A DNA stretch of 7,346 nt from Candidatus Segatella mututuai (GCA_002439605.1 DJOI01000071.1:8853-16198); one strand, 5' to 3'; counted from the stretch's first letter, positions 1 through 6,705 are shown. Made by a program: numbers and translations. The notes: generated by a model not told the origin, from the letters alone.

Positions 1-854
1 GTCTCGATGTCCTTGAAACCGAAACTTTCGAGCATCTCTCTCGTCTCTTTCTCGTAGATAGGGTTGATTTCGAAATAGAGCAAGCCCTTGCGACGCAGTT
101 GCAAGGAGGCGAACCCGGCGATGGCTCGATAGAACTTCAGAGGGTCTTCGTCGGGAACAAACAGGGCATTCCTTGGCTCATAGTCGAGCACGTTCTGTGC
201 CATTTCTGCTTTCTCTTTCTCGCAGATGTAGGGAGGGTTGCTTACGATGATGTCGTATTTTTCCTTTGTGCTTGCTGGCAGCTTCTCCTTTTCGAACATT
301 TTGAAGATGTCCTGTTTCCTGAACTCGACTTCAGCCTTTAGATTCTTGGCGTTTAGGCAGGCCGTCTCTATGGCTTTCTCCGAAATGTCTATCCCCGTGA
401 CTTGTGAGTTTGGGATTCCCAGTCTTAGCGTAATCGCAATGCAGCCCGAGCCCGTGCAGCAGTCTAATATTCTGTCTTCTCGGTCGTCGGTAGTTTCCTT
501 GCCTCGTTGCTGTGCGTTTGACACATGCTCATTCTTCCGTGTATTGATAATCCACTCGCAAAGTTCGGCAGTCTCCGGGCGGGGAATAAGAACTCCGGGC
601 CCTACATGAAACGTTCTTCCTGCGAAGTCGGCTTGCCCCAAGACATACTGAACGGGTTCGCCTTTTTGCAGTCTTGCGATAATTTCTTCGAGTTTTATGC
701 TCTCGTCTGCGGATAATTCAGTAATTTTGCCACAGATTATGTCGGTCAGCGTCATTCCGTATTTCACTTCCAGCACCATGCGGACGATGGCTTTCGCTTC
801 GTCAGCGTCGTAAAGAGGGGTGAGTGATTGCCAAAGTTGCTGATACGTTTTCAT
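1..854 (-). CDS. prmC: Peptide chain release factor N5-glutamine methyltransferase PrmC (HemK), 3' end missing
   Basis: PrmC methylates the glutamine of the GGQ motif of release factors RF1 and RF2 in the cytosol, using S-adenosylmethionine. I translated the minus strand from ATG at 854-852 (MKTYQQLWQSL...). It stays open for 284 codons to the window edge, so perhaps 5-20 C-terminal residues are missing (family length about 275-290). Seen: N-terminal helical domain (about 1-75), the family motif LIPRPET at 89-95, SAM-binding motif I DCCTGSGCIAI at 131-141, acidic motif II GIDIS at 154-158, and catalytic NPPY at 206-209. Two oddities: the first glycine of the usual D-x-G-T-G-S-G is Cys133, and a charged segment of roughly 16 extra residues (about 104-127) lies between IPRPET and motif I compared with E. 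coli PrmC. It is divergent from ribD. Identification is firm because NPPY and IPRPET occur together in the right order and spacing. Confidence 0.95.
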   Translation of the reverse strand, partial: MKTYQQLWQSLTPLYDADEAKAIVRMVLEVKYGMTLTDIICGKITELSADESIKLEEIIARLQKGEPVQYVLGQADFAGRTFHVGPGVLIPRPETAELCEWIINTRKNEHVSNAQQRGKETTDDREDRILDCCTGSGCIAITLRLGIPNSQVTGIDISEKAIETACLNAKNLKAEVEFRKQDIFKMFEKEKLPASTKEKYDIIVSNPPYICEKEKAEMAQNVLDYEPRNALFVPDEDPLKFYRAIAGFASLQLRRKGLLYFEINPIYEKETREMLESFGFKDIE

Positions 855-861
855 GTCTGTC

Positions 862-869
862 TACTTTTG
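862..869 (+). promoter_or_regulatory. Putative -7 promoter element of ribD (TACTTTTG)
   Basis: An exact match to the Bacteroidota -7 consensus TAnnTTTG. A possible -33 element, GTTG at 836-839, lies 22 bases upstream, slightly more than the usual 19-21 and inside the prmC coding region. Transcription would start near 876, giving a ribD leader of about 70 bases (or about 105 if translation starts at 981). That is too short for an FMN riboswitch. The start site is inferred. Confidence 0.45.
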
Positions 870-890
870 TATCTTGATTCAAATTGAGGA

Positions 891-898
891 CAAAGATA
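891..898 (-). promoter_or_regulatory. Putative -7 promoter element of prmC (TATCTTTG on minus strand)
   Basis: The minus strand reads TATCTTTG, an exact match to the Bacteroidota consensus TAnnTTTG, 37 bases upstream of the prmC start codon. The predicted transcription start is near 884. A TTG at 918-916 could act as a -33 element with a 17-base spacer, which is short. The predicted start lies within about 10 bases of that of the opposing ribD promoter. Confidence 0.45.
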
Positions 899-944
899 CG
901 ACATTTTATCGAAAGCAAGTAAGAAACAACGAAGAAATTGTGAT

Positions 945-1973
945 ATGGAACAGAATAATAGGTCTCGGGAAACAGCATTTATGGGCAAGTCGCCCTCTAC
1001 TCGGCAAGAGAAAGACGAATACTTCATGCGCCGCTGTCTGCAGTTGGCAAAGAATGGCCGTCAGAATGCGAAGCCCAATCCCATGGTGGGAGCTGTTATT
1101 GTAAGCGAGGATGGCAGAATATTGGGTGAGGGCTACCATGTGCGTTGTGGCGAGGGCCATGCCGAGGTCAATGCCTTTGCGTCGGTAAAGCCCAAGGACG
1201 AGCACCTGCTGGCTGGGGCCACCATCTATGTGAGTCTTGAGCCTTGTTCGCATTATGGCAAGACACCTCCTTGTGCCGACCTTATCATAAGCAAGCGGGT
1301 AAGGCGATGTGTCTGTGGTTGTGTCGACCCTTTTGCCAAGGTGCAGGGGCGTGGCATCCAGAAGATTCGCGAGGCTGGCATCGAAGTGACGGTGGGCGTA
1401 TTGGAGCCGGAATGTCTCGAACTGAACAAGCGCTTCATCACCTACAACACACAGCAGCGTCCTTACATCATATTGAAATGGGCGCAGACTGCCAATGGAT
1501 TCCTTGACGACGAATATCATGGAATGCTTATCTCCACGCCTTTCACCAAGATGCTTTCCCATAAGCTCAGGGCAGAGAATGATGCCATCTTGGTGGGTAG
1601 GATTACCGATGAACGAGACCATAGCCAGCTGAATGTCCGCAACTGGTATGGCAGGAATCCAATGCGCTTGGTCATAGACCGTAACCATCCTTGTTTCCCA
1701 GGGCTGGATTTCTCCAGAGGAAAGGCAGAAGTGCTGAGGCAAATCATGGAGTACCTATATCGCGATAAAGTGCAGTCCTTGATAGTGGAAGGTGGAGCCA
1801 TCACCCACCAGTCTTTCCTTGATGCTGGTCTTTGGGATGAAGTTAGGGTGGAAACAGCCACAGCAAAGTATGTCAAGACAGGCACTTGTGCGCCCCGCCT
1901 TCCTCGTCATGTCCGTCCGATTGAACATGAGGAGTATGATGGCAACGTGATTGATACCTACGAACGAGTGTAA
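945..1973 (+). CDS. ribD: Bifunctional riboflavin biosynthesis protein RibD (deaminase + reductase)
   Basis: RibD carries out two successive cytosolic steps of riboflavin synthesis: deamination of diaminohydroxyphosphoribosylaminopyrimidine, then NADPH-dependent reduction of its ribosyl side chain. The deaminase domain (about 24-165) shows PNPMVG at 44-49, the zinc and catalytic set His72-Ala-Glu74, and Cys101 and Cys110 in PCSHYGKTPPC. The reductase domain (about 172-342) begins at PYIILKWAQT and includes HKLRAENDAILVG (206-218), LVIDR (242-246), VEGG (281-284) and GLWDE (295-299). The stretch between LVIDR and VEGG is about 25-30 residues shorter than in E. coli RibD, and the usual D-D/N-P of the reductase loop reads D-H-S at 225-227. 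Start is uncertain: ATG 945 gives 23 residues before the conserved DEYF, ATG 981 gives 11, and neither has a clear Shine-Dalgarno. It is divergent from prmC. Confidence 0.94.
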   Translation: MEQNNRSRETAFMGKSPSTRQEKDEYFMRRCLQLAKNGRQNAKPNPMVGAVIVSEDGRILGEGYHVRCGEGHAEVNAFASVKPKDEHLLAGATIYVSLEPCSHYGKTPPCADLIISKRVRRCVCGCVDPFAKVQGRGIQKIREAGIEVTVGVLEPECLELNKRFITYNTQQRPYIILKWAQTANGFLDDEYHGMLISTPFTKMLSHKLRAENDAILVGRITDERDHSQLNVRNWYGRNPMRLVIDRNHPCFPGLDFSRGKAEVLRQIMEYLYRDKVQSLIVEGGAITHQSFLDAGLWDEVRVETATAKYVKTGTCAPRLPRHVRPIEHEEYDGNVIDTYERV

Positions 1974-2007
1974 ATATTTAGCTTTCAATACTTAACATTC
2001 TTATACG

Positions 2008-2166
2008 ATGAGCAATAGATTTACATCGCGACTGAGCGACAACGACGACTACAAGAGAGACGAGCTGATTCGTAAGATAGAGCATTCGGTAGAGCATATG
2101 ACGCTCTCCGAGTTGGAGGCTTTGTCTTACGACATGTTTACCAAAGGGTATATGAAGGATTGTTAG
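2008..2166 (+). CDS. Small hypothetical protein, 52 residues
   Basis: An ATG at 2008, 34 bases after the ribD stop, opens a 52-codon frame ending in TAG at 2164-2166, 40 bases before the preferred start of the sigma factor gene. The protein begins MSNRFTSRLSDNDDYKRDEL and ends GYMKDC. It is rich in Asp, Glu, Lys and Arg and looks mostly alpha-helical, with an amphipathic stretch around LIRKIEHSVEHMTLSELEAL. It has no signal peptide, membrane segment or metal-binding motif. I do not recognise the family. It fills the only sizeable gap in this co-directional run and has a composition like its neighbours, which supports a real gene. It could belong to the ribD transcript or lead into the sigma factor unit. 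Confidence 0.6.
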   Translation: MSNRFTSRLSDNDDYKRDELIRKIEHSVEHMTLSELEALSYDMFTKGYMKDC

Positions 2167-2206
2167 GGAACACAAGTATGTTTTGCCTGTTCTTGGGATG
2201 ATTGTC

Positions 2207-2695
2207 ATGAACGATAAAAGAGATTTTGATAGGTTGTTTTTGCAATGGTATGAAGCCTTGTTCCTTTTTGCCTTGAAGTTCGTTAAGGATAAGGAAATGG
2301 CTAAGGACATCGTGAATGATGTCTTCGAATACCTATGGAAGAATTTCACCGAGGTGGATGAAACCACGGTGAAGACCTATCTGTTCACGATAGTCCGAAC
2401 CAAATGCATCGACTATTTGCGAAAGCAAAACTATCACAACAGGTATCTTTCCTTTGCTTCACGGATGTCTCAAACTTATATAGAGTTGGATGCGGAAGAG
2501 ACAGACGATCGATTGCTGAAGATACAAGCTGCCATGCAGAAACTCACTCCTTACAATAGAATGATACTCAGGGAATGCTATGTCAACAGGAAAAAGTATA
2601 AGGAAGTGGCGGAGGAACTAAGTGTCAGCGTGTCTGCTATCCACAAGAACATCGTGAAAGCTCTGCGCATCATACGAGAATCTGTGGATAGATAG
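2207..2695 (+). CDS. ECF-type RNA polymerase sigma factor (sigma-70 family, Bacteroidales type)
   Basis: A 162-residue protein with the two-domain layout of extracytoplasmic-function sigma factors, which direct RNA polymerase to a dedicated set of promoters. Region 2 (about 6-75) contains FDRLFLQWYEALFLFALKFV and the core-binding D-I-V-N-D-V-F-E-Y-L-W helix, then TYLFTIVRTKCIDYLRK of the -10-reading part. Region 4 (about 105-158) has LTPYNRMILRECYV, then the helix-turn-helix Y-K-E-V-A-E-E-L-S-V-S-V-S-A-I-H-K-N. The frame also permits starts at ATG 2198 and TTG 2183. I prefer ATG 2207 because MNDKRDFDRLF fits the usual short N-terminus and a GGGA lies 8 bases upstream, but this is not decisive. 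The next gene starts 31 bases after its stop. Bacteroidales genomes often pair such factors with FecR-like anti-sigma factors and SusC/SusD genes; neither is seen here. The cognate promoter is unknown. Confidence 0.9.
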   Translation: MNDKRDFDRLFLQWYEALFLFALKFVKDKEMAKDIVNDVFEYLWKNFTEVDETTVKTYLFTIVRTKCIDYLRKQNYHNRYLSFASRMSQTYIELDAEETDDRLLKIQAAMQKLTPYNRMILRECYVNRKKYKEVAEELSVSVSAIHKNIVKALRIIRESVDR

Positions 2696-2710
2696 AAGGT
2701 AGCCGTTTTT

Positions 2711-2716
2711 AGAGGT
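2711..2716 (+). promoter_or_regulatory. Possible ribosome binding site (AGAGGT)
   Basis: AGAGGT lies 10 bases before ATG 2727 and 19 before the alternative ATG 2736, so it favours 2727 as the start of the acidic protein. Shine-Dalgarno sites are generally weak in Bacteroidota, so this is modest support. Confidence 0.3.
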
Positions 2717-2726
2717 TAAATGTATA

Positions 2727-3314
2727 ATGGATATAATGGACGAGAATATCACAATACGAGAAGATGAAAAACTATCCATGCAACTTATGGAGAGTTTTGA
2801 CAATCCATCCGATGAAGACCTTGCTTTGTTGGATGTGGATGGATGTGCACAGACGTGTAAGGACTTGATGGACATGGAGATGGCTTTACGGCATGATGAC
2901 CAACTTGTTGATGCCAAGGAAATGTTGGCTGACGAAAAGCGTGCCTTCAAGTCGTACTTGCAGACCGATTTCTTGCAGTATTGCATAGAGCAAGGACTTG
3001 TAACGATTCCAGACGAGTTCTATGCTGTAAGCGACTATTCTGTAAAATTCGGATGGGATGCGACTTACAAGGATGCAAGAGAAGCTGGCTTTGTCTATGA
3101 CCCATTTTCCGATTTGGAATGGAGCGTGGATGGGAGCATCACTAAGAGTGCCGACATCAATGCCTTTGTGGCTTCGCTTGTTTATCAAACAGACGACCAA
3201 TGGGCGGACGATTTGGAATATGAACTTGTCAAGAGAAAGTACGATATTCTGGTGTCTGCCTTTGAGTCGGCAGGCATCGACATCAAGCGCATAGGCAATA
3301 CAACCTTCAAGTAA
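2727..3314 (+). CDS. Acidic soluble protein of unknown function next to an ECF sigma factor; possible sigma partner
   Basis: A 195-residue protein that I do not recognise as a whole. It is strongly acidic (about 44 Asp/Glu against about 18 Lys/Arg), with no signal peptide and no hydrophobic stretch long enough to span a membrane. The first 60 residues (SMQLMESFDNPSDEDLALL followed by a helical DLMDMEMAL segment) resemble, to my eye, the N-terminal sigma-binding part of Prevotella and Bacteroides FecR-like anti-sigma proteins, which often read L-x-x-N-P-x-x-x-E-x-x-x-L-L. The C-terminal two thirds contain several aromatic-acidic stretches (DEFYAVSDY, FVYDPFSDLEW, DDQWADDLEYEL) and no FecR domain. 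It starts 31 bases after the sigma gene and stops 28 bases before the metalloprotease gene. Position and N-terminus suggest a cytosolic sigma-binding regulator; this is inference. The alternative is a protein that serves the protease or has no link to the sigma factor. Confidence 0.85.
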   Translation: MDIMDENITIREDEKLSMQLMESFDNPSDEDLALLDVDGCAQTCKDLMDMEMALRHDDQLVDAKEMLADEKRAFKSYLQTDFLQYCIEQGLVTIPDEFYAVSDYSVKFGWDATYKDAREAGFVYDPFSDLEWSVDGSITKSADINAFVASLVYQTDDQWADDLEYELVKRKYDILVSAFESAGIDIKRIGNTTFK

Positions 3315-3342
3315 TGGAATTTTAAAAAAATCTTTATATAGT

Positions 3343-5958
3343 ATGATGAAAATGAAACGTCTGGCTTTTTTCAGTCTCACAGCCTTATTTGTAATGGTAG
3401 CTGTACTGCCAGTAGAAGCCAAGAAGAAAAAGAAAGAGGCTCCGAAACCAACAAAGACAGCTTATCAAAAGTTGATGGATAAGAGTGGAAGGGTTTCTGC
3501 CAAAGGTGGATTCGTAAGCCTGCACAAGATTCAGGGAAAACTTTATGTGGAGTTGCCGCTGAAGTATTGCGGTAGAGATTTCCTGATAGCCTCTACCACT
3601 TCAAAGTCGAGTAATTCCAAACTTGCGATGGTGGGATACAAACAGCATGACCCTATGTGTGTTTGCTTCAACAAGCAAGATAGTGCCATTGTCTTGCAGA
3701 GCGTGAACACAAGTACACTTGCTGATAGCGATTTGCAGTTGGCTTATGCTCGAAATTATTCCAACCCCATTATCAAGAAGTATAGGATAGCAGCTTATAA
3801 TGCTGATTCTACCAATGTGGTGTTTGATATGACGGATATGTTTGTCGGCGACCAAAAGGAGCTCTCTCCTGTGGCCGACAACTATAGTGTGTTGGGCATC
3901 AAGTCAATTTTTCAGAAAAACTTGTCTTCTTTGGGGAACATCAAGGCTTTCGAGGATAACGCCTCTATTTCTTCTACGCTATCTTACAAGTTTACGCTCA
4001 CTTTCTTGGGTTCGGAAGTATCTGATGGACAGATGACTACAGAGGTGACACGTACGCTTCTGCTCTTGCCTGAGATTCCGATGAAACCAAGAATTGGCGA
4101 CTCTCGCGTGGGCACATTTCTTACCGATAAAAGCCTGTTGACGATGAAAAGTGATGGAATGGAGGACTTCTCTTACGCCAATCGTTGGCGATTGGAACCT
4201 AATGATTCTGCTGCTTGGGCTCGTGGAGAATTGGTGGAGCCAAAGAAACCTATAATATGGTATATAGACGATGCCTTTCCGAAGGAATGGAAAGAGCCGT
4301 TGAAAAAATCAGTGACCATATGGAATAAGGCTTTCGAAAAAATCGGTTTCAAGAATGTAATGCAAGCGGTGGATTTCCCCAAGAACGATTCTCTATTCGA
4401 TCCCGACAATCTGAAATATTCTTGCATCAGGTATGTACCGATTCCTGTGAAAAATGCTATGGGACCATCTTGGGTAGATCCTCGAACAGGCGAGATAGTC
4501 AATGCCTCTGTGATGGTATACAATGATGTGGTTAAACTTATAAACAATTGGCGATTTGTGCAGACAGCGCAGGTAGATTCTCGCGTGAGAAGCAAGAAGA
4601 TGCCCGAGGAAATCATCGATGAATCGCTCTCTTATGCTTTCGCTCATGAGATTGGACACACCTTGGGATTGATGCACAACATGGCTGCTTCCTCGGCTTA
4701 TCCAGTAGATTCTCTGCGTTCTGTTTCTTTTACCCAGAAGTATGGCACAACGCCATCCATCATGGACTATGCTCGCTTCAACTATGTGGCGCAGCCGAGC
4801 GACAAGGGTGTTCGTCTTTCGCCTCCAGACATCGGAGAATACGATCTCTTTGCCATCAAATGGCTCTATTCTCCTGTGATGGGTAATCTTTCTGTGGAGG
4901 ATGAGGCTAAGGTGTTGGAAAAGTGGGTTGACGAGAAGGCTGGCAACCCATTGTATCGCTATGGCCGCCAACAGATTGATGCGCAATATGATCCAAGTGC
5001 GCTGGAAGAGGATTTAGGCGACGACCCTGTGAAGGCTGGAACTTACGGCATTAAGAATTTGCAGTATATTTTGAGTCGCATGGACGGTTGGATTCAAGAC
5101 GATGAGTCGACGGCTCATAAGCAAGAATTGTATGATGGCATCTCTCAGCAGTTCAACCGCTACCTGAGCAATGCCCTCGCCAATGTCGGTGGCATCTACC
5201 TTACGGCGGTAAAGGACGGAACAAAGGGGGAACGCTGGAAGCCTGTTCCGGCATCTAAGCAACATGAGTCTTTGATGTGGGTAATTCGCCAGTTGCGTAA
5301 CAGCAGTTGGCTGGATGCTCCTGATCTGACCAAGAAATTTCCTTTGGCTCTGAAGCGTTCCATTTCTTTGAAGGGTGGTATCGGAAAGAAACTTCTCACA
5401 TTGAACAACAAAGTGTTGCTGGCTTCCCATATCACCAATAATGGTTATGCGCAGAAAAATTACTATGATGATCTTTATGCGGGCATTTGGGAACCGACTA
5501 TGAAGGGGCAGAGGCTATCCGATGGAGATAAACTCTTGCAGCGCCAGGTCGTGAAGGAGGCAGTGGCGACCGTGGCTAAAATCTCTGGTGTGTCAGGTAA
5601 GAAATTGGCAAACGATGATTTGCTGTCTTTTGCTCCTTCTGTGTCAGATATAGTCCTTTATGGTTTGGATCCTACTGGGTATGTGGCAGAACATGTCTCA
5701 GAGTTGGAACGTGTAGAGGAAAGGGAAGGTAAGGGACTCATTGCTTCTCTCCTGTCGGGGAAGAGTTTCGGCGACAAGATAGGCTATGGCTTCCAGTATG
5801 CTGTAAAGACGGATTTGATAGACGAGTCGGCAGCTTACAATCTCGTCATGTTGAACAAAATCAAGACTTTGGTAAAGAACCGAATCTCTTCAGCTTCAGC
5901 TAACGATAGGCCTCACTACCTGGCTTTGTTGGTTATGCTGAAGTCGGTTGAAAAATAA
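3343..5958 (+). CDS. Secreted zinc-dependent metalloprotease, metzincin type (DUF5118/DUF5117/DUF4953 family)
   Basis: An 871-residue exported peptidase. Residues 1-26 form a signal peptide (positive start MMKMKR, hydrophobic core, VEA at the cleavage site); the mature N-terminus opens with five lysines. There is no lipoprotein cysteine. Residues about 38-85 (AYQKLMDKSGRVSAKGGFVS... GRDFLIAST) match the DUF5118 type and about 90-280 the DUF5117 type. The catalytic region includes W-Y-I-D-D-A-F-P (about 306-313), SYAFAHEIGHTLGLMHN with zinc ligands His435, His439 and His445 and catalytic Glu436, and the Met-turn SIMDYARFNY with Met474. The rest, to 871, is the long C-terminal part usual in this family. 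Starts at codons 1, 2 or 4 are possible. It follows the acidic protein gene by 28 bases without a visible promoter, so it is probably transcribed with the sigma factor. Substrate and final location (periplasm or surface) cannot be told from sequence. Confidence 0.93.
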   Translation: MMKMKRLAFFSLTALFVMVAVLPVEAKKKKKEAPKPTKTAYQKLMDKSGRVSAKGGFVSLHKIQGKLYVELPLKYCGRDFLIASTTSKSSNSKLAMVGYKQHDPMCVCFNKQDSAIVLQSVNTSTLADSDLQLAYARNYSNPIIKKYRIAAYNADSTNVVFDMTDMFVGDQKELSPVADNYSVLGIKSIFQKNLSSLGNIKAFEDNASISSTLSYKFTLTFLGSEVSDGQMTTEVTRTLLLLPEIPMKPRIGDSRVGTFLTDKSLLTMKSDGMEDFSYANRWRLEPNDSAAWARGELVEPKKPIIWYIDDAFPKEWKEPLKKSVTIWNKAFEKIGFKNVMQAVDFPKNDSLFDPDNLKYSCIRYVPIPVKNAMGPSWVDPRTGEIVNASVMVYNDVVKLINNWRFVQTAQVDSRVRSKKMPEEIIDESLSYAFAHEIGHTLGLMHNMAASSAYPVDSLRSVSFTQKYGTTPSIMDYARFNYVAQPSDKGVRLSPPDIGEYDLFAIKWLYSPVMGNLSVEDEAKVLEKWVDEKAGNPLYRYGRQQIDAQYDPSALEEDLGDDPVKAGTYGIKNLQYILSRMDGWIQDDESTAHKQELYDGISQQFNRYLSNALANVGGIYLTAVKDGTKGERWKPVPASKQHESLMWVIRQLRNSSWLDAPDLTKKFPLALKRSISLKGGIGKKLLTLNNKVLLASHITNNGYAQKNYYDDLYAGIWEPTMKGQRLSDGDKLLQRQVVKEAVATVAKISGVSGKKLANDDLLSFAPSVSDIVLYGLDPTGYVAEHVSELERVEEREGKGLIASLLSGKSFGDKIGYGFQYAVKTDLIDESAAYNLVMLNKIKTLVKNRISSASANDRPHYLALLVMLKSVEK

Positions 5959-5978
5959 GGCGACATCTACGTCCAGAT

Positions 5979-6000
5979 AGCCGTGTTTAGAAAACAGGCT
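5979..6000 (+). other. Short hairpin just after the metalloprotease stop codon
   Basis: AGCC (5979-5982) pairs with GGCT (5997-6000) and TGTTT (5984-5988) with AAACA (5992-5996), leaving one bulged G and a 3-base loop. No T run follows, so it is not a terminator by itself. It might protect the 3' end of the message or be chance. Confidence 0.3.
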
Positions 6001-6025
6001 GTTACAGAACTTCAGCTAAAAAAGC

Positions 6026-6088
6026 AAAACTCGTAGTTTCTCTTGCTATAAGTCGTAACTTATGGAGGAAAGAAACTACGAGTTTTTT
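6026..6088. terminator. Bidirectional terminator hairpin between convergent genes
   Basis: A perfect 16-base inverted repeat (6026-6041 with 6071-6086) encloses a second stem of 6 Watson-Crick pairs (6048-6053 with 6058-6063, extended by a U-G and a C-G pair) closed by the 4-base loop CGTA. On the plus strand the stem runs into six T (6083-6088). On the minus strand it is followed by TTTT (within the arm), GC and TTTTTT (6023-6018). It lies 67 bases after the metalloprotease stop and 38 bases from the stop of the opposing beta-barrel gene, so it can end both transcripts. Confidence 0.85.
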
Positions 6089-6123
6089 ATGATTAAACCT
6101 TTAGGAGAGAAGGCTTGGTTTGC

Positions 6124-6645
6124 TTAGAGGTTGAACTTGTAACCGATAGTCAGTTGCAACACGTTAGTATAACCGTCGCCATGCTTTGGAACCTTGGTAA
6201 CACCGATGTTGTAGCGTGCGTCTACAACGAATCTGTTAAACTCGTAAGACATTCCTACAGGTACGGCAAGGTCGAAAGTGTTTACATCTTTCATGTCATC
6301 CTTGTTGACCATGAACGCAGGCTGAAGACCAGCCTTGAGCGCAAAGTTCTTGGCAACATAATAGTTGAGTGTTACAGGAATGTTCAGATAGCCAGGGTTC
6401 CAAGTGTAGTCGTCAGTTTTTCCTCCCTGGAAAGAATAGAGAAGTCCCCCGGCAAGGCCCATCTTGCTTGTGAACTGGTGTTGAATCTCAGCTCCAAATA
6501 CGAAGCCTGCCTTCCAGTCTAAGTCGCCTACGGTAGAAACATTCAAACCGATTTTGGGTTGAATAGTAGTCGAACCTGTTCTACTCTGTGCGAATGCACC
6601 AATTGATGATAATGCCACGAAGGCGATGATGAGTAATTTTTTCAT
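6124..6645 (-). CDS. Small outer-membrane beta-barrel protein (porin-like, OMP_b-brl type)
   Basis: A 173-residue protein with a clear signal peptide (MKKLLIIAFVALSSIGAFA, cleavage probably after residue 19 before Gln20). The mature part shows alternating polar and hydrophobic or aromatic residues typical of about eight membrane beta-strands, for example TTIQPKIGLNVSTVGDL, WKAGFVFGAEIQHQFTSK, MGLAGGLLYSFQ, LNIPVTLNYYVAKNFALKAGLQPAFMV, FDLAVPVGMSYEFNRFVVDARYNIGV and the final LQLTIGYKFNL. Size and pattern match the beta-barrel domain proteins common in Bacteroidota (OmpX/OmpW-sized). The last residue is Leu after a KFN ending, instead of the more usual terminal Phe. The role is not known: such proteins are structural or minor pore proteins and are seldom characterised. 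It is convergent with the metalloprotease and shares its terminator; it has its own upstream promoter element. Confidence 0.9.
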   Translation of the reverse strand: MKKLLIIAFVALSSIGAFAQSRTGSTTIQPKIGLNVSTVGDLDWKAGFVFGAEIQHQFTSKMGLAGGLLYSFQGGKTDDYTWNPGYLNIPVTLNYYVAKNFALKAGLQPAFMVNKDDMKDVNTFDLAVPVGMSYEFNRFVVDARYNIGVTKVPKHGDGYTNVLQLTIGYKFNL

Positions 6646-6705
6646 AATCTCTAATTTGAGTTACTAATTTGTGTTGTTGATAAAGTTGATCTAATAAACT
6701 TATCG

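Noticed and set aside
238..609. Plus-strand open frame of 123 codons near the left edge
   Set aside because: It overlaps prmC on the opposite strand, which carries IPRPET, motif I and NPPY in order; the plus-strand product has no motif.
870..980. FMN riboswitch ahead of ribD
   Set aside because: The leader is only about 70-105 bases and does not show the conserved multi-helix RFN pattern.
906..1742. Long open frame of 278 codons on the minus strand opposite ribD
   Set aside because: It lies almost wholly antisense to the well-supported ribD gene, shows no recognisable motif, and is explained by codon bias of the opposite strand.
2177..2185. TATGTTTTG as a promoter of the sigma factor gene
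   Set aside because: It has one base too many for TAnnTTTG, the nearest TTG is only 14 bases upstream, and it would leave a very short leader.
1978..2367. Minus-strand open frame of 129 codons across the gap after ribD
   Set aside because: It is antisense to the 52-residue gene and the start of the sigma factor, and lacks a promoter or recognisable content.
4393..4986. Minus-strand open frame of 197 codons inside the metalloprotease gene
   Set aside because: It is antisense to the catalytic region of the protease, including the zinc motif, and has no family resemblance.
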